Assembly (NCBI RefSeq): GCF_005222205.1
Contig: NZ_CP032345.1
Coordinates: 1,181,001 to 1,245,000, forward strand
Source: Azospirillum brasilense
Lineage (GTDB): Bacteria; Pseudomonadota; Alphaproteobacteria; Azospirillales; Azospirillaceae
Length of the DNA stretch: 64,000 nucleotides
Reading direction: 5' to 3'
The notes under the pieces are model-generated. The model was given only the letters and a program-made list of their open reading frames with translations, was not told where the DNA came from and ran no database searches. A program made the position numbers and the translations under genes. Below, piece by piece: positions 42,273 to 51,598 of this stretch (position 1 is its first letter; every line of letters begins with the position of its first letter).

Positions 42273-43718
42273 ATGACTGCCGGACGACGCATTTTCCTGA
42301 ACATCCGCGCGCTGGGTCTGGCCCGCGTCGCCACGCTTCTGAGCGGGCTGATCACCACGGCCTGGACCGCGCGCGCGCTCGGACCGGACGGGTTCGGCGT
42401 GCTGGGTTTCGGCACCTCCATGCTGGCCTACGCCGCGCTGTTCGTGAATCTCGGCCTGTCCACCTACGCGGTGCGCGAGATCGCCCGCGACCGGCAGAAG
42501 GCCACCGATCTCGCCGACCACGTGCTGACGCTGCGGATGCTTCTGGCCCTGCTGGTCGGCGGGCTCTACGCCCTGTTCGTGCTCCAGCTCGACAAATCGG
42601 CGCTGGTCAAGGCGGTGCTGCTGGTCCAGGCCATCCAGCTTCTCGGCAACGCGCTGCTGCTCGACTTCGTCTATCAGGCGACCGAGCGGATGAGCGTCAT
42701 CGCGGTGCGCGAGATCGGCACGTCGCTCGGCAACATGGTCGCGGTGCTGGCGCTGGTGCGCGGGCCGGACGATCTGGCCATCGCCGCCGGCATCACCGCC
42801 GTCTCCTTCGTCATCAACGCCGCCCTGATGCTGGCCCGCTTCAGCCGCGATTTCCGGATGCCGCGGCCGCGGGTTGACCTCGCCAAATGGCGGGAGATCC
42901 TGAAGACCTCCGCCCCGATGGCGGTCAGCGTCTTCGCCTGGGCGCTGTTCTCCCACCTCGATCTGGTGATGCTGGGCTTCATGGCCCCACAGACGGAGGT
43001 CGGCTGGTACGCCGCGGTGACCAAGCTGCTGGTGCTGTCGCTGACCGCGGGGAACATCATCCTCAGCGCCTTCATGCCGCAGCTCGCCGCCGCCTATGGC
43101 GACCGCGAGGCGATGCGGGCGCGGATGCGCGACTACGCCGCGACCATCCTGTCCATCGGCGCGCTGATCGCGGCCGGCGGCTTCACCCTGGCGCCGGCCA
43201 TCCTGGGCACCGTCTTCGGCCCGGCCTACGCGCCGGCCGCCGACACGCTGCGCCTGCTGATGATCGCGGTCGCCATCGTCCACATCAACCTGACGATGGG
43301 CAACCCGCTGCTCGTCTGGCACCGGCAGACCGGCTACATGACCGCCATCCTGGTCGGCGGGCTGACCAACGCCGCGCTGAACCTGATCCTGATCCCGCGC
43401 TACGGGATCGAGGGGTCCGCCGCCGCCACCATCGTCGCGGAGCTGACCGCCATGACCGGACTTGCCTGGCTGCACCGCCAGGCGGTCGGCCAGCTCTATC
43501 TCGGAATCGCCGCGCGGGCGGCGCTGTGCGCAGCGTTCGCCATGGCAGCGACCATGGGGCTGACCCACGCCCTGCCCGACCTGATGGCCCCCGCGCACCC
43601 GCTGCCCGCGCTGCTGATCGGCGGCAGCGTGCTGGTCGCGGTCTACGCGCTGGCGGCCCTGGCGACCGGGCTGATCCGCCCGTCGCGGCTGCGCCGGCTG
43701 ATCATGGCGGCGGCATGA
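42273..43718 (+). CDS. Lipid-linked repeat-unit flippase (Wzx/polysaccharide biosynthesis family)
   Basis: 481 residues with 12-14 predicted membrane helices. The opening NIRALGLARVATLLSGLITT and ARALGPDGFGVLGFGTSM are characteristic of the MOP-superfamily polysaccharide flippases. Charged residues within helices are retained. It would move undecaprenyl-linked units across the inner membrane for a Wzy polymerase such as the one at 53832. It lies third from the locus edge, after the BY-kinase, and is followed by 230 bp before the dehydrogenase gene, so a second promoter may exist there. Confidence 0.9.
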   Translation: MTAGRRIFLNIRALGLARVATLLSGLITTAWTARALGPDGFGVLGFGTSMLAYAALFVNLGLSTYAVREIARDRQKATDLADHVLTLRMLLALLVGGLYALFVLQLDKSALVKAVLLVQAIQLLGNALLLDFVYQATERMSVIAVREIGTSLGNMVAVLALVRGPDDLAIAAGITAVSFVINAALMLARFSRDFRMPRPRVDLAKWREILKTSAPMAVSVFAWALFSHLDLVMLGFMAPQTEVGWYAAVTKLLVLSLTAGNIILSAFMPQLAAAYGDREAMRARMRDYAATILSIGALIAAGGFTLAPAILGTVFGPAYAPAADTLRLLMIAVAIVHINLTMGNPLLVWHRQTGYMTAILVGGLTNAALNLILIPRYGIEGSAAATIVAELTAMTGLAWLHRQAVGQLYLGIAARAALCAAFAMAATMGLTHALPDLMAPAHPLPALLIGGSVLVAVYALAALATGLIRPSRLRRLIMAAA

Positions 43719-43948
43719 TGCGCCCGCCTCATCCCGAATCCCGCAGGACGCCGACCGGACGCACCCTTGCCGCCGGTCCGGGGTACCACGAACAAAACAA
43801 TGCCCGATCAACGGCATAGCCAATTCACGCCACCACGAATGGCCGGAACAATGCCGCGTTGCAAGACGTTCGGATTGCGCATGGCGCGGGTGGCGGATGG
43901 CGGCGCCTTTGGATGCATGCTCCAATCACTAAGCAGGATCGAAAGACT

Positions 43949-45304
43949 ATGCTCCCAAAGTCCTTTCCCGACCGGAACGTCTGCGTGCTCGGTCTCGGCT
44001 ATGTCGGGCTGACGCTGGCCGTCGCCATGGCGGATGCGGGATTCCAGGTGCACGGCGTGGAGGTCCGGGACGAGGTGCTGGACAAGCTGGCCCACGGCGT
44101 CCCCCATTTCCATGAGCCTGGCCTCGCCGAGAAGCTTCGCCACGTGATGGAGCGCGGGCGCTTCACCTTCGGCCGCACGCCGGACGGTTGCCGGGACTGC
44201 ACCGTCTTCATCATCACCGTCGGCACCCCGCTGGACCGCGACGGCCGCGTGCGCACCGACATGATCGAGGCGGCGACCCGTCAGGTGGCCGACCGCATCC
44301 ACGACGGCGACCTCGTCATCCTGCGCTCCACCGTGAAGCTGGGAACGACCCGCGAGGTGGTGGCGCCGATCCTGCGGCGCACCGGCAAGCGCTTCGACAT
44401 CGCCTTCTGCCCCGAGCGCACGCTGGAGGGCCAGGCGCTGATCGAGCTGAACCAGCTTCCCCAGATCATCGGCGCGGAAAGCGTCGAGGTGGCGGCCCGC
44501 GCCTCGCAGATCTTCGGCATGCTGACCCCGACGACGGTCAAGGTCTCGACGCTGGAGACGGCGGAGATGATCAAGCTGGTGGACAACACCTACCGCGACG
44601 TCACCTTCGCCTTCGCCAACGAGATCGCCCGGCTGTGCAACGCCATGGAGGTGTCGGCGCTGGAGGTGTCGCGGGCGGGCAAGCTGGGCTACCCGCGCAC
44701 GCAGCTCCCGCTGCCCGGCCCGGTCGGCGGCCCCTGCCTGGAGAAGGACCCCCACATCCTGATCGAATCCGCGCGCGGGTTCGGGGTGGACATGGACATC
44801 ACCGCCGCCGGGCGCCGCATCAACGAAAGCCAGCCGGTCGAGGTGTCGCACTTCCTGGAGCGGCTGACCGGCTCCATGCAGGGCTTCCCGCAGGAACCGA
44901 CCATCAGCCTGATGGGCCTCGCCTTCAAGGGCCGTCCGGCGACCGACGACCTGCGCGGCACCATGGCCAAGCCGCTGTTCGAGGAGTTGCGCACCCGCTT
45001 CCCCAAGGCGCGCTGGCGCGGCTTCGACGCGGTGGTGGCGGCGGACGACATCCGCGGCTTCGGGCTGGAGCCCGCCAACAGCATGGCCGAGGCGGTGCAG
45101 GGCGCCAACCTCGCCGTCATCCTGAACAACCACCCGGTCTTCACCTCCATGCCGCTGCCGGATCTGGCGCGCCGCATGGACCGTCCGGGGGTCATCTACG
45201 ACTTCTGGAACAACTTCAACAGCCGCGAAGTGGACCTGCCCGAAGGCACGGCCTACGTGGCGCTGGGCAGCCACGGCGCCGCCCGCTTCGCCCATGTCGC
45301 CTGA
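43949..45304 (+). CDS. UDP-sugar 6-dehydrogenase (WecC/UDP-ManNAc dehydrogenase type)
   Basis: 451 residues from MLPKSFPDRN. The NAD motif GLGYVGLT lies near residue 15, TVGTPLDRDG and the catalytic Cys in GGPCLEKDPHIL follow, and the C-terminal UDP-binding domain starts about residue 310 (LMGLAFKGRPATDDLRG). The GGPCLEKD form is closer to WecC/TviB-type enzymes than to UDP-glucose dehydrogenases. It oxidises a sugar nucleotide to a uronic acid, giving the polymer negative charge. The 54-bp gap to the epimerase gene suggests an operon. Confidence 0.9.
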   Translation: MLPKSFPDRNVCVLGLGYVGLTLAVAMADAGFQVHGVEVRDEVLDKLAHGVPHFHEPGLAEKLRHVMERGRFTFGRTPDGCRDCTVFIITVGTPLDRDGRVRTDMIEAATRQVADRIHDGDLVILRSTVKLGTTREVVAPILRRTGKRFDIAFCPERTLEGQALIELNQLPQIIGAESVEVAARASQIFGMLTPTTVKVSTLETAEMIKLVDNTYRDVTFAFANEIARLCNAMEVSALEVSRAGKLGYPRTQLPLPGPVGGPCLEKDPHILIESARGFGVDMDITAAGRRINESQPVEVSHFLERLTGSMQGFPQEPTISLMGLAFKGRPATDDLRGTMAKPLFEELRTRFPKARWRGFDAVVAADDIRGFGLEPANSMAEAVQGANLAVILNNHPVFTSMPLPDLARRMDRPGVIYDFWNNFNSREVDLPEGTAYVALGSHGAARFAHVA

Positions 45305-45357
45305 AGAGGCGCCGCTCAACGAAGCGTCGCCCGACGCTGTTGCCTGAGGAAGATCCA

Positions 45358-46359
45358 ATGCCGAAACATTACCTCGTGACCGGGGGCAGCGGCTTCATCG
45401 GCGCCGCCCTGGTCCGCCGGCTGGTGCGCGACGGACATCGCGTGCGCGTTCTCGACGACAATTCCCGCGGCCACCCGCGCCGGCTGGGCGACGCCGTCCA
45501 GGCGGTCGAGTTCGTGTCCGGCGACATCCGCGACCCGGCGGCGGTGGACAAGGCGGTGCGCGGCGTGGACGGCGTGCTGCATCTGGCCGCCGTCAACGGC
45601 ACCAAGCACTTCTACGAGAAGCCGGAGGTGGTGCTGGACGTCGGCGTGCGCGGCATGCTGAACGTTCTGGACGCCTGCCGGGCGAACGGGGTGGGCGATC
45701 TGGTGGTCGCCTCCTCGTCCGAGGCCTACCAGACCCCGCCGACGGTCCCGACGCCGGAGGACATCCCGCTGGTCGTCCCGGACGTGCTGAACCCGCGCTA
45801 CAGCTACGGCGGCTCCAAGCTGATCTCGGAGCTTCTGGCGGTCAACTGGGGCCGCACCGGCTTCGACCGCGTCGCCATCTTCCGCCCGCACAACGTCTAC
45901 GGCCCCGACATGGGGTGGGAACATGTGGTGCCGGAGTTCGTGCGCCGCGCCGTGGCCGCCATCGACCGCAGCACGGAGGTCCTCGTGCCCTTCCCCATTC
46001 AGGGGGACGGCACCCAGACCCGCGCCTTCGTCCACATCGACGACGCGGTGGACGGCATCATGACGGTGATCGAGCGCGGCGAGCATCTCGGCATCTACCA
46101 TGTCGGCACGCCGGAGGAGATCTCCATCGCCGAACTCGCCCGGCAGATCGTCGCCGCGCTGGGACGGGTGGCGGACATCCAGGCCGGCCCGCCGGCCCCC
46201 GGCGGCACCCAGCGGCGCAGCCCCGACATCGCCCGCCTGTCCGCGCTCGGCTACGCGCCGCGCATCCCGCTCAAGGACGGGCTTCCGGGCGTGGTCGACT
46301 GGTACGCCGCCCGCAGCCGCGACCAGGGCCGGGATGGAATCGCCAGCGCCGCGGAATAA
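45358..46359 (+). CDS. NAD-dependent sugar-nucleotide epimerase/dehydratase
   Basis: 333 residues, extended SDR fold. The glycine motif GGSGFIG is near the N-terminus, HLAAVNGTKHFYE follows, and the catalytic YSYGGSK (Tyr-x3-Lys) lies after a SSSEAYQTPP segment. The gene sits between the dehydrogenase and fucose synthase genes (13 bp to the latter), so it acts in precursor synthesis, probably as a UDP-glucuronate or UDP-HexNAc 4-epimerase. The exact substrate cannot be read. Confidence 0.88.
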   Translation: MPKHYLVTGGSGFIGAALVRRLVRDGHRVRVLDDNSRGHPRRLGDAVQAVEFVSGDIRDPAAVDKAVRGVDGVLHLAAVNGTKHFYEKPEVVLDVGVRGMLNVLDACRANGVGDLVVASSSEAYQTPPTVPTPEDIPLVVPDVLNPRYSYGGSKLISELLAVNWGRTGFDRVAIFRPHNVYGPDMGWEHVVPEFVRRAVAAIDRSTEVLVPFPIQGDGTQTRAFVHIDDAVDGIMTVIERGEHLGIYHVGTPEEISIAELARQIVAALGRVADIQAGPPAPGGTQRRSPDIARLSALGYAPRIPLKDGLPGVVDWYAARSRDQGRDGIASAAE

Positions 46360-46372
46360 GGAAGACACGCTC

Positions 46373-47347
46373 ATGGAACGAAACAGCCGAATCTTCGTCG
46401 CGGGGCATCGCGGCCTTGTCGGATCGGCCATCGTCCGCCGGTTGGTGGAGGACGGCCACACCGATCTCGTCCTGCGCGGCCGCGACGAGCTGGACCTGAC
46501 CGATCAGGCGGCCGTGCGCGCCTTCTTCGACCGGGAGAAGATCGACTATGTGCTGCTGGCCGCGGCCAAGGTCGGCGGCATCCTGGCCAACGAGCGCTTC
46601 GGCGGCGACTTCATCCGCGACAACCTGTTGATCCAGACCAACGTCATCGACGCGGCCTGGCGGGCGGGGGTGAAGAAGCTGCTGTTCCTCGGCTCCTCCT
46701 GCCTCTACCCGAAGTTCGCGGAGCAGCCGCTGAAGGAGGAGGCGCTGCTGACCGGCCCGCCGGAGCCGAGCAACAAGCCCTACGCCATCGCCAAGATCGC
46801 CGGCATCACCCTGTGCCAGGCCTACCGGCGGCAGTACGGCTTCAACGCCATCTGCGCCATGCCGGCGAACCTCTACGGCCCCGGCGACCATTTCGACCCG
46901 GAGGGCTCGCACGCCGTCCCCGGCATGATCCGGCGCTTCCACGATGCCAAGATGGAGGGGGCGCCCAGCGTCACCCTGTGGGGCACCGGAACGCCGCGGC
47001 GCGAGTTCCTCTATGTGGACGACATGGCCGACGCATGCCTGCATCTGATGGACCATTACGACGGGGAGGACATCATCAACGTCGGCTCCGGCGAGGACGT
47101 CCCGATCGGTGATCTGGCCCGCACCATCCGCGGCGTGGTCGGCTACGAGGGCGCGCTGACCCAGGATCTGAGCAAGCCGGACGGCCACCCGCGCAAGCTG
47201 ATGGACGTGTCGCGCCTGCTCGCCACCGGCTGGCGTCCCAAGGTCGGGCTGGAGGAGGGGCTGACCCGCACCTACGCGTGGTTCCTGGAGAACGCCGCCC
47301 CGCCGGTTCCCCGCCCCGGATCCGTCGCCGGCGAAGCCGCGGAGTGA
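46373..47347 (+). CDS. fcl: GDP-L-fucose synthase
   Basis: 324 residues. The glycine motif is AGHRGLVGSA, the catalytic Ser and Cys lie in GSSCLYPKFAEQP, and YAIAKIAG provides Tyr-x3-Lys. The downstream PANLYGPGDHFDPEGSH is invariant in Fcl/WcaG. It epimerises and reduces GDP-4-keto-6-deoxymannose to GDP-L-fucose. Its partner GMD is not in the window and must be encoded elsewhere. The glycosyltransferase gene starts 6 bp downstream. Confidence 0.93.
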   Translation: MERNSRIFVAGHRGLVGSAIVRRLVEDGHTDLVLRGRDELDLTDQAAVRAFFDREKIDYVLLAAAKVGGILANERFGGDFIRDNLLIQTNVIDAAWRAGVKKLLFLGSSCLYPKFAEQPLKEEALLTGPPEPSNKPYAIAKIAGITLCQAYRRQYGFNAICAMPANLYGPGDHFDPEGSHAVPGMIRRFHDAKMEGAPSVTLWGTGTPRREFLYVDDMADACLHLMDHYDGEDIINVGSGEDVPIGDLARTIRGVVGYEGALTQDLSKPDGHPRKLMDVSRLLATGWRPKVGLEEGLTRTYAWFLENAAPPVPRPGSVAGEAAE

Positions 47348-47353
47348 CCGCCC

Positions 47354-48625
47354 ATGCCCGATGACTCCACACCCCTGCGCGCCGCGGTCTCCTCCGGGAC
47401 GGCGGCTCCGTCCGCCCTGCCGCCCTCGGTCCTGCTGGTGGCGATGAGCTATTGGCCGGAACCCGCGGGCAGCGCGCCGATGATGACCGACCTCGCCACC
47501 GCCTTCGCCGCGGCGGGAACGGACATGACCGTGCTGACCGCCCGTCCCAACTATCCGGGCCAGGCCATCTACGACGGCTACGCCGACGGGGCCGAGGACC
47601 GCCGCACCGTGAACGGCGTCCGCATCGAGCGGCTGCTCACCATCCCGCCGAAGGGCGGCGGCATGAAGGCCCGGCTGATCCACGAGGGCGTGCTGCACGC
47701 CGGCTTCCTGGCCGCCCGCGCCCGCGGGCGCGTCGCGCGGCACAAGGCGGTGCTGTCGCTCTGCCCCTCCATCTTCAGCGTCGCCGTCGCCGACCGCTTC
47801 CGGGCGCCGGGCGGACGGCACATCGCCATCGTCCACGACATCCAGTCGGGCCTCGCCGGCGCGCTGGGCATGGGCGGCGGGGCCGCGCTGAAGGCCATCC
47901 AGGCGGTGGAGCGCACCGCGCTGAACCGCGCCGACGGCATCGTCGTGCTGTCGGAGGCGATGGCCGACGTGCTGCGCGACCTCGGCGTGCGGCGGCCGAT
48001 CACGGTGATCCCGCCCCACGTCGACGCCGACGCCGTCCGCCCCCTGCCCCGGCCCGAGGGCCAGCCGCCGACCGTGCTCTACAGCGGTGCCTTCGCCCGC
48101 AAGCAGGGGCTGGACCAGGTGCTGGAGATGGCCCGCCACCTCCACGCGCTGCGCCCCGACGCCCGCGTGCTGCTGCGCGGCCAGGGCGGGCTGGAGGAGG
48201 AGCTGAAGGCCCAGGCCAAGGCCATGGCGCTGCCCAACGTGGAGTTCGCCCCTCTGATCCCGTCCGACCGGCTCGGCGAGGGCTTGGCGGAGGGCGACGT
48301 GCATCTGGTGCCGCAGCGCCCCGAAGGGGCGGCCTTCGCCATGCCCGGCAAGGCGGTGACCATCCTGGCGGCCGGACGGCCCTTCGTCTGCACCTGCCTG
48401 CCGGGCTCGGCGCTCGACCGGCTGGGGACGGAGATCGACGCCTTCCTGCGCACCCCGCCCGACGCGCCGGAGGCCATGGCGCAGGCCGTGGCCGACCTGT
48501 TGAACGACCCCGCCCGGAGCGCCGCGATGGGCCGCCGGGGCCGCGCCTGGGTGGAGGGCAACGCCAGCCGCAGCGCCGTCCTGGCGCGCTACGCCGCGCT
48601 GCTGCTGGGAGACGACGCCGCATGA
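47354..48625 (+). CDS. GT4-family glycosyltransferase (WcaI-like)
   Basis: 423 residues. The N-terminal half opens VLLVAMSYWPEPAGSAPMMT and the acceptor side carries PNYPGQAIYDGY, both typical of WcaI-type transferases of colanic-acid-like loci. The C-terminal GT-B donor domain starts at TVLYSGAFARKQGLDQVLEM. The E-x7-E motif is not obvious. It adds one sugar to the lipid-linked repeat unit at the inner membrane. The stop overlaps the next gene's ATG by 4 bp. Confidence 0.88.
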   Translation: MPDDSTPLRAAVSSGTAAPSALPPSVLLVAMSYWPEPAGSAPMMTDLATAFAAAGTDMTVLTARPNYPGQAIYDGYADGAEDRRTVNGVRIERLLTIPPKGGGMKARLIHEGVLHAGFLAARARGRVARHKAVLSLCPSIFSVAVADRFRAPGGRHIAIVHDIQSGLAGALGMGGGAALKAIQAVERTALNRADGIVVLSEAMADVLRDLGVRRPITVIPPHVDADAVRPLPRPEGQPPTVLYSGAFARKQGLDQVLEMARHLHALRPDARVLLRGQGGLEEELKAQAKAMALPNVEFAPLIPSDRLGEGLAEGDVHLVPQRPEGAAFAMPGKAVTILAAGRPFVCTCLPGSALDRLGTEIDAFLRTPPDAPEAMAQAVADLLNDPARSAAMGRRGRAWVEGNASRSAVLARYAALLLGDDAA

Positions 48626-49833
48626 CGAAGCCCGCCCTGGTCTTTTCCTGGGAGATGTTCGGCCCCTACCACATGGACCGGCTGGAGGCGGTCGGGCGAC
48701 GGCTCGGCCATCTCTACGACGTGGTCGGCCTGGAGGTCGGGTCGAAGTCCCACACCTACGCCTGGGACTCCACCGGAGAGGGCCAGCATTTCCGCAAGGT
48801 CACGCTGTTCCCCGGACGCTCCAAGGCGGACATCCCGTCCTTCCAGGTCTACCGCGCCCTGCTGCGCGAATGCCGCAAGGCGGGGGCCAGCCACGTGTTC
48901 CTGTGCCATTACGAGGAGCCCGACGTCTTCGCCTTGGCGGTGACGATGCGTCTGATGGGCCGGCGCGTCGTCAACATGAACGCCTCCAAGTTCGACGACA
49001 AGCCGCGCGTCCTCTGGCGCGAGGCGCTGAAGTCCCTGCTCTACAAGCCCTATCAGGCGGCGATCGGGGGCAGCCACCGCACGGTCGACTACTACCGCTT
49101 CCTGGGGCTTCCCAAGGATCGGCTGTTCATCGGCTACGACACCCTGTCGCTGGAGCGGGTGCGCCGGCTGTCCGGCATGACACCGGCCCCGGACGGCGTG
49201 CCCTTCGCCGAGCGGCACTTCACCATCATCGCCCGCTTCGTGCCGAAGAAGAACCTGTTCCGCGCCGTCGAGGCCTACGACCTCTACCGCCGGCTGGCGG
49301 GAGACGCGGCGCGGCCCCTGCACCTCTGCGGCTCCGGCCCCCTGGAGGCCGATCTGCGGGCGGAGGTTGCGAAGCGCGGGCTGGAGGGGCACATCATTTT
49401 CCGCGGCTTCCTTCAGGAGAAGGGGATCGCGGAGACGCTGGGCTCCACCCTGTGCCTGCTGCTGCCCTCGCTGGAGGAGCAGTTCGGGCTGGTGGTGAAC
49501 GAGGCGCTGGCCATGGGCGTGCCGACAATCCTGTCCGACCAGTGCGGCGCCCGCGACGTGCTGATCCGCAGCGGCCTGAACGGCCACATCGTCGAGCCCG
49601 ACAACCCGGAGGGGCTGGCCCGCCACATGCTGTCCGTCGCGTCGGACGAGGCGGAATGGCGCCGCCTCAGCCTCAACGGACGGCCCTTCCAGGCGCTGGC
49701 CGACGCCGGCTATTTCGCGGAGGCCGTGGAGAAGGCCCTGCACAGCCTGGGCGCCCGCAAGGATGCCGACCAGGGCGCCGCCCAAAGCACCGATGAAAGC
49801 GCCCACAAGGGCACCCGTGAAAGCGAAGCCTGA
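48622..49833 (+). CDS. GT4-family glycosyltransferase
   Basis: 403 residues. The donor domain contains IIARFVPKKNLFRAVEAYDL and the diagnostic EEQFGLVVNEALAMG (E-x7-E retaining motif). The N-terminal half opens LVFSWEMFGPYHMDRLEAVG. A low-complexity polar C-terminus (about residues 380-403, DADQGAAQSTDESAHKG) looks like a repeat-derived tail. Overlaps of 4 bp upstream and 1 bp downstream tie it into the transferase operon. Confidence 0.88.
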   Translation: MTKPALVFSWEMFGPYHMDRLEAVGRRLGHLYDVVGLEVGSKSHTYAWDSTGEGQHFRKVTLFPGRSKADIPSFQVYRALLRECRKAGASHVFLCHYEEPDVFALAVTMRLMGRRVVNMNASKFDDKPRVLWREALKSLLYKPYQAAIGGSHRTVDYYRFLGLPKDRLFIGYDTLSLERVRRLSGMTPAPDGVPFAERHFTIIARFVPKKNLFRAVEAYDLYRRLAGDAARPLHLCGSGPLEADLRAEVAKRGLEGHIIFRGFLQEKGIAETLGSTLCLLLPSLEEQFGLVVNEALAMGVPTILSDQCGARDVLIRSGLNGHIVEPDNPEGLARHMLSVASDEAEWRRLSLNGRPFQALADAGYFAEAVEKALHSLGARKDADQGAAQSTDESAHKGTRESEA

Positions 49834-50981
49834 TGACCGACCGCCGCAACACCCCCCACATCGTCGTCTCGGGCCGCCTTCCCCCGCCCATGGACGGGAT
49901 GAGTCGGGTCACCGCCCTGGTGCTGGACCGCCTGCGCGATCGCGGCCCGGTGCAGGCCACGGTGGAGGTCGCGGACCTGTCGCCGGGCTGGAACGGCGGC
50001 GGCCTGCGCTACCACGCGGCCAAGGCCACGCGTGTCCTGCTGGCGGGCCTGCGTCTGGCGGCCGGGGCGACGATCCCCGGCCGGCGGTTCTACATGCCCG
50101 TCGATTCGGGGCTGGGGATCTTCTACACGGCGGCGCTGGCCGGAACGGCGCGGCTGTTCGGCTATGAACGGACGCTGCACCACCATTCCTTCGCCACCAT
50201 CTCCAAGCCGACCTGGCGGATGAGCCTGCTGACCCGGCTGGCCGGCACGGATTGCATGCATGTTCTGCTCTGCCCGGCCATGCAGGCGCGGTTCCAGGCG
50301 CTCTACCCGGCGGCGAAGACGGCGATGAGCGTCTCCAACGCCATCTTCACCCCGCCGGTGCCGCGGCCGCGCCACGGCAAGTCCGGCCCGCTGCGCATCG
50401 GCCACCTGTCCAATCTGTGCGCCGACAAGGGGCTGGACACGCTGTTCACCCTGCTGCGCGCCCTGCGGTCGGAGGGGGTGGACGTCAAGCTGGTGCTGGC
50501 CGGGCCGGGGCTGGGGCGCATGGACAACGCGCTGGTCGCGGCGGGGCTGGCGGCCTTCGACGGCGACGTGGAGTATCATGGCCCGGTGGACGACGACGCC
50601 AAGGCGGCCTTCTACCGCGACATCGACGTCTTCGTCTTCCCCACCCGCTACCGCAACGAGGCGCAGCCGCTGGTGCTGTTCGAGGCGATGGCGGCGGGCG
50701 TGCCGGTGCTCGCCTACGACCGCGGCTGCATCGGCAGCGACATCCCCCGCCCCGGCCTCGTCCCCCAGGACCGGGATTTCATCCAGGCGGTGCTGCCGGC
50801 GCTGCGCCTGTGGGCCAAGGACCGCGACGCTCTGGCGCTCGCCTCCGAACAGGCCCACGCCCGTGCCCGCGCCGCCCATGAGGCCGGGCACAGCGGCATG
50901 GACGCGCTGCTCGACCGCATCGCCGGCCCGCTGCCCGAAGCCGCCGGGCCGGCCGTCCGCCCGAAGCGCGCCATGGGCTGA
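49833..50981 (+). CDS. GT4-family glycosyltransferase
   Basis: 382 residues, starting at an ATG that shares one base with the previous stop (TGATG). The N-terminal part contains VVSGRLPPPMDGMSRVTALV. The donor domain is marked by LRIGHLSNLCADKGLDTLFT and RNEAQPLVLFEAMAAGVPVL, a GT-B signature. Acceptor and donor are unknown. It is the last plus-strand gene before two minus-strand genes (COQ7-like and beta-helix). Confidence 0.86.
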   Translation: MTDRRNTPHIVVSGRLPPPMDGMSRVTALVLDRLRDRGPVQATVEVADLSPGWNGGGLRYHAAKATRVLLAGLRLAAGATIPGRRFYMPVDSGLGIFYTAALAGTARLFGYERTLHHHSFATISKPTWRMSLLTRLAGTDCMHVLLCPAMQARFQALYPAAKTAMSVSNAIFTPPVPRPRHGKSGPLRIGHLSNLCADKGLDTLFTLLRALRSEGVDVKLVLAGPGLGRMDNALVAAGLAAFDGDVEYHGPVDDDAKAAFYRDIDVFVFPTRYRNEAQPLVLFEAMAAGVPVLAYDRGCIGSDIPRPGLVPQDRDFIQAVLPALRLWAKDRDALALASEQAHARARAAHEAGHSGMDALLDRIAGPLPEAAGPAVRPKRAMG

Positions 50982-51003
50982 GCGCGCCGGGGGCTGAGCG
51001 CCG

Positions 51004-51594
51004 TCACACCCAGCGCGCCGCCCTCACCCCCACACGGGACAGGAACACCGCCAACCCGGCCAGCGCGCGGGCGGTCCAGGGCGGCGCCGGGTCCAGCCGG
51101 GCGGCGTCGCGGGCGTGGAGGCGCTCGTCGAGGCGGCAGGCCTCCAGCACATTCAACAGGTCCGGATCGGGGGCGAGCCGCCGCGCCAGGGCGATCTGCC
51201 GGGCGTAATGCCCGTCCACCCACGCCTCCACCCCGGCGACCACCGCGTAGAAGTAGGGCGGGCCGAGCCAGGCCGGCAGCCCGCCCATCACCCGGCCCGA
51301 CCAGCGCCAGAAGGCCATGGGGGCGCTGCGCCTCTGCGGCGGCAGGACCGCCTCGAACAGCCGCAGGTGCCGCCGCTCGACCCTTCGGTGGGAGGCGGCG
51401 AACCGCAGGATCTCCGGGTCGGTCGTGGCGCCGGCGACCCCGTCGTAGAGGGCGACCGCCACGGTCTCGCCGACATGGCTGGCGCGCAGCTCGCGCAGGA
51501 TGCGCGGCGGCAGGGCGGACAGATCGAGTTGCGGCGGCGCCAGCCCGATGGTGGCGGATGGCGGAGCCTCAGGCGACGGAGCGTGCGTGTCCAC
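51004..51594 (-). CDS. COQ7-family diiron protein inside the polysaccharide locus
   Basis: 196 residues. The N-terminal 28 residues are Pro-rich and disordered. The rest fits COQ7 (demethoxyubiquinone hydroxylase): ELRASHVGETVAVALYDG (Glu43), VERRH (Glu73, His76), GVEAWVDGHYARQ (Glu123) and LDERLH (Glu157, His160). The intervals 30, 3, 47, 34 and 3 are close to those of known COQ7 (30, 3, 49, 36, 3), so all six metal ligands are present. A C-terminal hydrophobic helix could contact the membrane. COQ7 hydroxylates C6 of the ubiquinone ring. Whether this copy does so or acts on another lipid cannot be told. It starts 5 bp after the beta-helix gene, so they are co-transcribed. Confidence 0.85.
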   Translation of the reverse strand: MDTHAPSPEAPPSATIGLAPPQLDLSALPPRILRELRASHVGETVAVALYDGVAGATTDPEILRFAASHRRVERRHLRLFEAVLPPQRRSAPMAFWRWSGRVMGGLPAWLGPPYFYAVVAGVEAWVDGHYARQIALARRLAPDPDLLNVLEACRLDERLHARDAARLDPAPPWTARALAGLAVFLSRVGVRAARWV

Positions 51595-51598
51595 GTGT

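Noticed and set aside
39636..43925. A minus-strand open frame of about 1,400 codons opposite the BY-kinase and flippase genes
   Set aside because: Its composition mirrors the plus-strand codons (His/Gln/Arg/Gly-rich, no motif), while the plus strand encodes recognisable proteins across the same region. High GC removes stop codons from antisense frames.
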